A stretch of DNA of 11,143 nt from UBA4615 sp044371545 (GTDB lineage: Bacteria; Pseudomonadota; Gammaproteobacteria; Burkholderiales; Burkholderiaceae_E), in assembly GCA_044371545.1 (NCBI GenBank), contig JBILTM010000174.1:1-11143 (forward strand), in the 5' to 3' direction. Numbering within the stretch: position 1 is the stretch's first letter; each line of letters begins with the position of its first letter. This document shows, one piece after another, positions 7,824 through 11,143 of the stretch. The position numbers were made by a program, and so were the translations under genes. The notes under the pieces are model-generated. The model searched no databases, was not told where the DNA came from, and saw only the letters and a list, made by a program, of their open reading frames with translations.

Positions 7824-8777
7824 TCAGGCGGCGCGCAGGCCGAGCAGCCAGATCGTGAACGATACCGTGGCGGCGGCGGCGAACGTGCCGACGACGATGA
7901 CCGCGCCGATCGCGCGGGTGTCGACGCCATAGCGCTGCGACAGGATGAAGGTGTTGCTCGCGGTCGGCAACGCGGCCGCGAGCACGCCGATCGCGGCGAG
8001 CGTGGGCGGGGCGCCGAGCGCCCACATCGCGGCGCCCATGAGCGCGGGATGCACGACCAGCTTCGCGGCGAGCACGAGGCCCACGTCGCGGTCGAGCACC
8101 ACGCGTCGGCCGCCCAGCGAGGCGCCGATCGCGAACAGCGCGCAGGGCCCTGCGGCCTGCGCGAGCAGCGCGACGAAGGTGTCGACCGGTCCGGGCAGCG
8201 TCGTGCCGGTCGCCGAGGCGGCGAGGCCGGTCGCGATGCCGAGGATCAGCGGGGTGCGCAGCAGGCCGCCGAGCGCGCCGCGCAGCCTCGCACCCATCGG
8301 CGCGTCCGTGCCCGAGCCGCCGCGGCGACTGCGCGCGAGCTCGAACAGCACGATCGACGCGACGATGACGACGGTGATGTCCGCGATGATCGCCATCACC
8401 ATCGCGGGCAGCAGCGACGCGTCGCCGAGCTGCGCGAGCAACGGCAGCCCGAGGTAGCCGATGTTGCCGTGGGTCGAGGAGAACGCGAGCGCGACCCGCT
8501 CGGACGGATCGTGGCCGCTCGCGCGCGCGATCGCGTGCATCGCCGCGAAGAGCAGCGCGGCCGCGATCAGGTAGGCGGCGAGGAAGCGGGCATCGAGCAG
8601 CGTCGAGACGGGGTGCGTGGCCACCGCGCGATAGAGCATCGCGGGCAGCGCGAACCAGAACACGAACGCGTTGATGCCCTCGACCGCCGGCTCGCTCATC
8701 AATCCGCGCCGCGCGGCGATCCAGCCGCAGAAGACCAGCGCGAAGACGGGGAGCGTGACCTCGAGGACGGTGAGCAT
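7824..8777 (-). CDS. AEC-family permease (auxin efflux carrier type)
   Basis: An inner-membrane transporter of 317 residues, the normal size for bacterial members of the auxin efflux carrier family, with about ten hydrophobic segments in two halves. Family signatures are the start MLTVLEVTLPVFALVFCG, the first-half motif STHGNIGYLGLPL at 101-113 (asparagine within a broken helix) and the second-half motif PTASNTFILSQRYG at 271-284. A hydrophilic loop near 148-168 separates the halves. Bacterial members carry organic acids such as malate or malonate, but the substrate here is not readable. I chose ATG 8777 because it gives the family-typical N-terminus. The same frame stays open much further upstream, but there it is out of frame within the mnmC-like gene. 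It lies 47 bases after mnmC, with no clear ribosome site. Confidence 0.9.
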   Translation of the reverse strand: MLTVLEVTLPVFALVFCGWIAARRGLMSEPAVEGINAFVFWFALPAMLYRAVATHPVSTLLDARFLAAYLIAAALLFAAMHAIARASGHDPSERVALAFSSTHGNIGYLGLPLLAQLGDASLLPAMVMAIIADITVVIVASIVLFELARSRRGGSGTDAPMGARLRGALGGLLRTPLILGIATGLAASATGTTLPGPVDTFVALLAQAAGPCALFAIGASLGGRRVVLDRDVGLVLAAKLVVHPALMGAAMWALGAPPTLAAIGVLAAALPTASNTFILSQRYGVDTRAIGAVIVVGTFAAAATVSFTIWLLGLRAA

Positions 8778-8824
8778 GCGGCGGCGGGCAGACCGTCGAG
8801 GGTACGGGCCGAGCGCGCGGCGGG

Positions 8825-10627
8825 TCAACCCGCGGTGTCGGGTCGGCGCAGCGCACGCGCCGCGAAGCGTTCCGGCGCGAGGCGGCGCGCGAGCGCGCGT
8901 TCGACGGGCAGCGGCTCGTGCTCGAGCGTCGCGGCGAGGAGCTCGGCGCACAGCGTCGCCCAGAGCAGGCCGCGTCCGCCGAGCGCGGCGTGCACGAGGA
9001 GGCCGGGCAGCGGCTCGAGCGTGTCGGGGTCGAAGAGGGTGCCGGCGAGCGGCAGGTGGTCGCGCGTGGACAGCCTCGATCCGGTGCGGCCGGGCGCGAG
9101 CGGCGGCACGTCGGCCGGCACGACCAGCTGCGCGGCCCAGCGGGCCCACGCGCGGGCCGGCGCGTCGTCGGCGTCGAGCGGCGATCCCGCGGGGCCGAGC
9201 AGCACGCGTTCCGCATCGAGCGGCACGGCGTGGCCGTCGCCGCCGACGATGCAGCGCGGGCGGGCCGACGGGCCCGCGCGTGCGACGGTGGTGGTGCCCG
9301 CGCGCCGTCGCAGGCCCGCGGGGCCGAGCAGCGCATCGAGCGCTCGCGGGGCTGCGCCGGGCGCCGTGCGGACGGCGACGTCGCCAGCGCCGCAGGCGAG
9401 CACCGCGACCGGCGACTCGGCGAGCGTCGCGCCGTCCGGGTCGAGCGCGCGCCAGCCGGCCCCGTGACGCTCTACGCACGCGACCCGCCGCGCCTCGATC
9501 GTCCGGACGCCCTCGGGCGTCCACGCGTCGAGCAGCTCGCGCGGGTCCGCGCTGCACGCGAGCGGCAGCCACAGCCCGCCGCGGCGCAACCGCACGCCGG
9601 CGAGCGCCGATGCCTCGGTGGCGTCGACGGCGCGCACCCAGTCCGCGTGCAGCGAGCCTGCGGCGCGTGCCGCGATCGCGTCGTCCTCGCACTGCACGCG
9701 GCCGATGCGCCGCAGCGCGGCGGCGCCCGCGACCTGCCGCGCGAGCAGCGTCGCCGCGCGGGTCAGGCGCGACAGCGGCGCGTCGTCTGGGCTCACCGAC
9801 GGATGCTGCGCGAGCACCGGCTGCAGCGACCCGGCCTCGGGACCATCGCGGCCCGCGTCGACGCGGACGACGCGCCAGCCGCGGCGCGCGAGGGCCGCGG
9901 CGGTGGCGGCGCCGGCGAGCCCGCCGCCGACGACGAGCGCATCGCGCGCCGGCGCGGCGGGCGCGGGCGCCGCACGGCCGCGCACGCGGGTCGCACGCCA
10001 GGCGCGCGCCTCGCCGGCCTGGCCGGCCGCACCGGCCGCCGCTCCGATCGCCTCGCAGCGCAGGCCGGCGGCCGACAGCGCGCGCAGCGTCGCCTCGGCC
10101 TGCGACCCGGCGCGCGGGTCCGCGACGGCGATGCCCGCGACGCCGTCGGCGACCAGGCACGCGGCCGCGGCCCGCAGCACCGCGGCATCCGGCGGTGCGT
10201 CGGCGGGCACCGGCACCAGCAGCGCGTCGGCCCGCGGCACCCAGCCCGGCAACATCGCGCGCGGCGCGCCGACCGCCAGGGCGATCCGCACCCGTCCGCC
10301 GTCGAGCTCGATCCGGTGCACGCCGGGCGTCGGCGGCGGCCAGCGTGCGAGCAGCTCGGCCGCTGTCGCCGCAGGCAGCTCGCGATGCGCGAGCACCGCG
10401 GCGAGCGCGTCGTGCGACGGCGGCCGCGGCGACAGCGTGGCCCAGTGCAGCCGGGTGCAGCGCGCCGGGTCCGCGTGCCACGCGAGCAGCGCCTCGAGCA
10501 GGACCGCGCCGTCGCCGAGCTCGAGCTCGAGGACCGCGAACGCGTCGGCCCCGGCCCAGCGCGTGGGCAGGCCCGCCGCGGCGAGCAGCGCACGCGCGGC
10601 GCCCGGCGAGGCGGTCCGTGTCATCAT
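8825..10627 (-). CDS. mnmC: MnmC-like protein: FAD oxidoreductase half intact, methyltransferase half degenerate
   Basis: MnmC normally completes mnm5s2U at tRNA wobble position 34. Its C-terminal FAD half removes the carboxymethyl group and its N-terminal half then methylates using SAM. This protein has 600 residues, against roughly 660 usually. The N-terminal half (about 28-195) can be aligned through FAVLELELGDG, DPARCTRLHWATLS and WPPPTPGVHRI. However, the ELGFGTGLNFL SAM loop has become ELGDGAVLLEAL, the VEKHP region reads LSPRPP, and the catalytic LDGFAP reads LVPVPAD. The FAD half begins with DALVVGGGLAGAATAAALARRG (from 229) and keeps TRDHLPLAG (521-529) and GGRGLLWATLCAELLA (550-565). 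Its RGQ-type region near 440 is also altered. It probably acts as an oxidoreductase only, or is drifting. Start is ATG 10627 or the adjacent ATG 10624. It is first of a leftward three-gene set. Confidence 0.82.
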   Translation of the reverse strand: MMTRTASPGAARALLAAAGLPTRWAGADAFAVLELELGDGAVLLEALLAWHADPARCTRLHWATLSPRPPSHDALAAVLAHRELPAATAAELLARWPPPTPGVHRIELDGGRVRIALAVGAPRAMLPGWVPRADALLVPVPADAPPDAAVLRAAAACLVADGVAGIAVADPRAGSQAEATLRALSAAGLRCEAIGAAAGAAGQAGEARAWRATRVRGRAAPAPAAPARDALVVGGGLAGAATAAALARRGWRVVRVDAGRDGPEAGSLQPVLAQHPSVSPDDAPLSRLTRAATLLARQVAGAAALRRIGRVQCEDDAIAARAAGSLHADWVRAVDATEASALAGVRLRRGGLWLPLACSADPRELLDAWTPEGVRTIEARRVACVERHGAGWRALDPDGATLAESPVAVLACGAGDVAVRTAPGAAPRALDALLGPAGLRRRAGTTTVARAGPSARPRCIVGGDGHAVPLDAERVLLGPAGSPLDADDAPARAWARWAAQLVVPADVPPLAPGRTGSRLSTRDHLPLAGTLFDPDTLEPLPGLLVHAALGGRGLLWATLCAELLAATLEHEPLPVERALARRLAPERFAARALRRPDTAG

Positions 10628-10633
10628 CCGCCG

Positions 10634-10639
10634 ATTATC
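10634..10639 (-). promoter_or_regulatory. -10-like GATAAT ahead of mnmC
   Basis: Read leftward, GATAAT (one mismatch to TATAAT) lies at 10639-10634, six bases before the ATG at 10627. A start site at the normal distance would fall on or next to that ATG, giving a leaderless message; no good Shine-Dalgarno is present. The -35 region is poor. The complementary GATTAT on the + strand is a weaker -10 match for the divergent peptidase gene, so the 27-base gap may hold facing promoters. Confidence 0.35.
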
Positions 10640-10654
10640 CCTGCCCGCACCGCG

Positions 10655-11143
10655 ATGACCGCCGACACCACCTCCGCCGCGCGCGAGCGCGCGATCGCCG
10701 ACGCCGAGCGCTGGTTCGACGCGGGCGGCCTGTTCGACGAGCTGGCGCGCCGCATCGCGATCCCCACCGAGAGCCAGGACCCGTCACGTGCCGCGGTGCT
10801 CGGTGCATACCTGCGCGACGAGATCGCACCGGCGCTGGGGCCGCTCGGCTTCGAGGTCGAGATCGTCGACAACCCCGCGAACACCGGCGGCCCGATGCTG
10901 CTGGCGCGCCGCGTCGAGGACCGGTCGCTGCCGACGGTGCTCGGCTACGGCCATGCCGACGTGATCCGCGGCCTCGCGGGCCAGTGGCGCGCCGAGCGCG
11001 ATCCGTGGACGCTGCAAGCCGACGGCGAGCGCTGGTACGGCCGCGGCACCGCGGACAACAAGGGCCAGCACACGATCAACCTCGCGGCGCTGCGCCTCGT
11101 GCTGCAGGCGCGCGCCCGCGCCCAGGGTCTGCCGGCCGACGCA
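10655..11143 (+). CDS. M20-family metallopeptidase, N-terminal part
   Basis: The first 163 codons of a gene cut by the window end; the frame is open from ATG 10655 to the last base. The start MTADTTSAARERAIADAERWFD leads into ARRIAIPTESQDPSR, typical of M20/M25/M40 dinuclear-zinc hydrolases that act on peptides or acylated amino acids in the cytosol. The first zinc ligand is H100 in LGYGHADV, with its catalytic aspartate two residues on. The bridging ligand is D134 in YGRGTADNKGQH. The remaining ligands, the dimerisation domain and the C-terminus lie outside. The fragment resembles a betaproteobacterial M20 group often annotated simply as M20 family metallopeptidase, so the substrate is unknown. 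It diverges from mnmC across 27 bases and has no clear ribosome site. Confidence 0.9.
   Translation, partial: MTADTTSAARERAIADAERWFDAGGLFDELARRIAIPTESQDPSRAAVLGAYLRDEIAPALGPLGFEVEIVDNPANTGGPMLLARRVEDRSLPTVLGYGHADVIRGLAGQWRAERDPWTLQADGERWYGRGTADNKGQHTINLAALRLVLQARARAQGLPADA

Noticed and set aside
7342..9336. 664-codon minus-strand frame covering the YkgJ and permease genes
   Set aside because: Arg/Ala/Pro-rich shadow with no motif; two recognisable genes occupy the same strand in other frames.
8778..10481. Long upstream extension of the AEC permease frame (885 codons open)
   Set aside because: It is an out-of-frame shadow of the mnmC-like gene on the same strand; the text is Arg/Ala-rich and the permease has a family-typical start at 8777.

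Overview
The window is very GC-rich coding DNA, around three quarters G+C by eye, with tightly packed genes. The large PurL carrying a fused glutaminase domain, an MnmC-family protein and the general protein character point to a betaproteobacterium, probably Burkholderiales or a close relative. The lineage is inferred from family resemblance only; no rRNA or tRNA gene is present.

Left part (1-4123, + strand): a perfect -10 box lies at the very edge, followed by purL, the single-chain formylglycinamidine ribonucleotide synthase of purine synthesis. Its reading frame is broken near 2263-2275. Family similarity runs in one frame up to that point and resumes in another, with about 14 bases missing relative to the family. 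This is either a real lesion or a sequence error.

Middle (4152-7363, + strand): an OmpR-type response regulator, its membrane sensor kinase (44-base overlap) and a small CbiM-like (COG3235-type) membrane protein (4-base ATGA overlap) form a tight operon starting 28 bases after purL. A 128-base gap follows, holding a 10-bp-phased direct repeat that resembles the RstA box described in enterobacteria. Next comes a small secreted protein built from a glycine zipper, seven Tyr/Pro repeats and a Trp/His/Arg tail. The regulator may control this downstream gene; that is inference.

Right part (7416-10627, - strand): convergent with the above and separated by a GC-rich stem-loop, a three-gene set reads mnmC-like, then an AEC-family permease, then a YkgJ-type cysteine-cluster protein, with gaps of 47 and 30 bases. 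The mnmC-like protein keeps a recognisable FAD oxidoreductase half, but its methyltransferase half has lost the usual SAM-binding and catalytic motifs. Diverging from it across only 27 bases is the start of an M20-family metallopeptidase (10655 onward), cut by the window end.

I found no mobile element, CRISPR array, integrase, toxin-antitoxin pair or phage gene. The most interesting items are the regulator/kinase/CbiM-like operon with its candidate target box and secreted repeat protein, the decayed methyltransferase half of MnmC, and the purL frame break.
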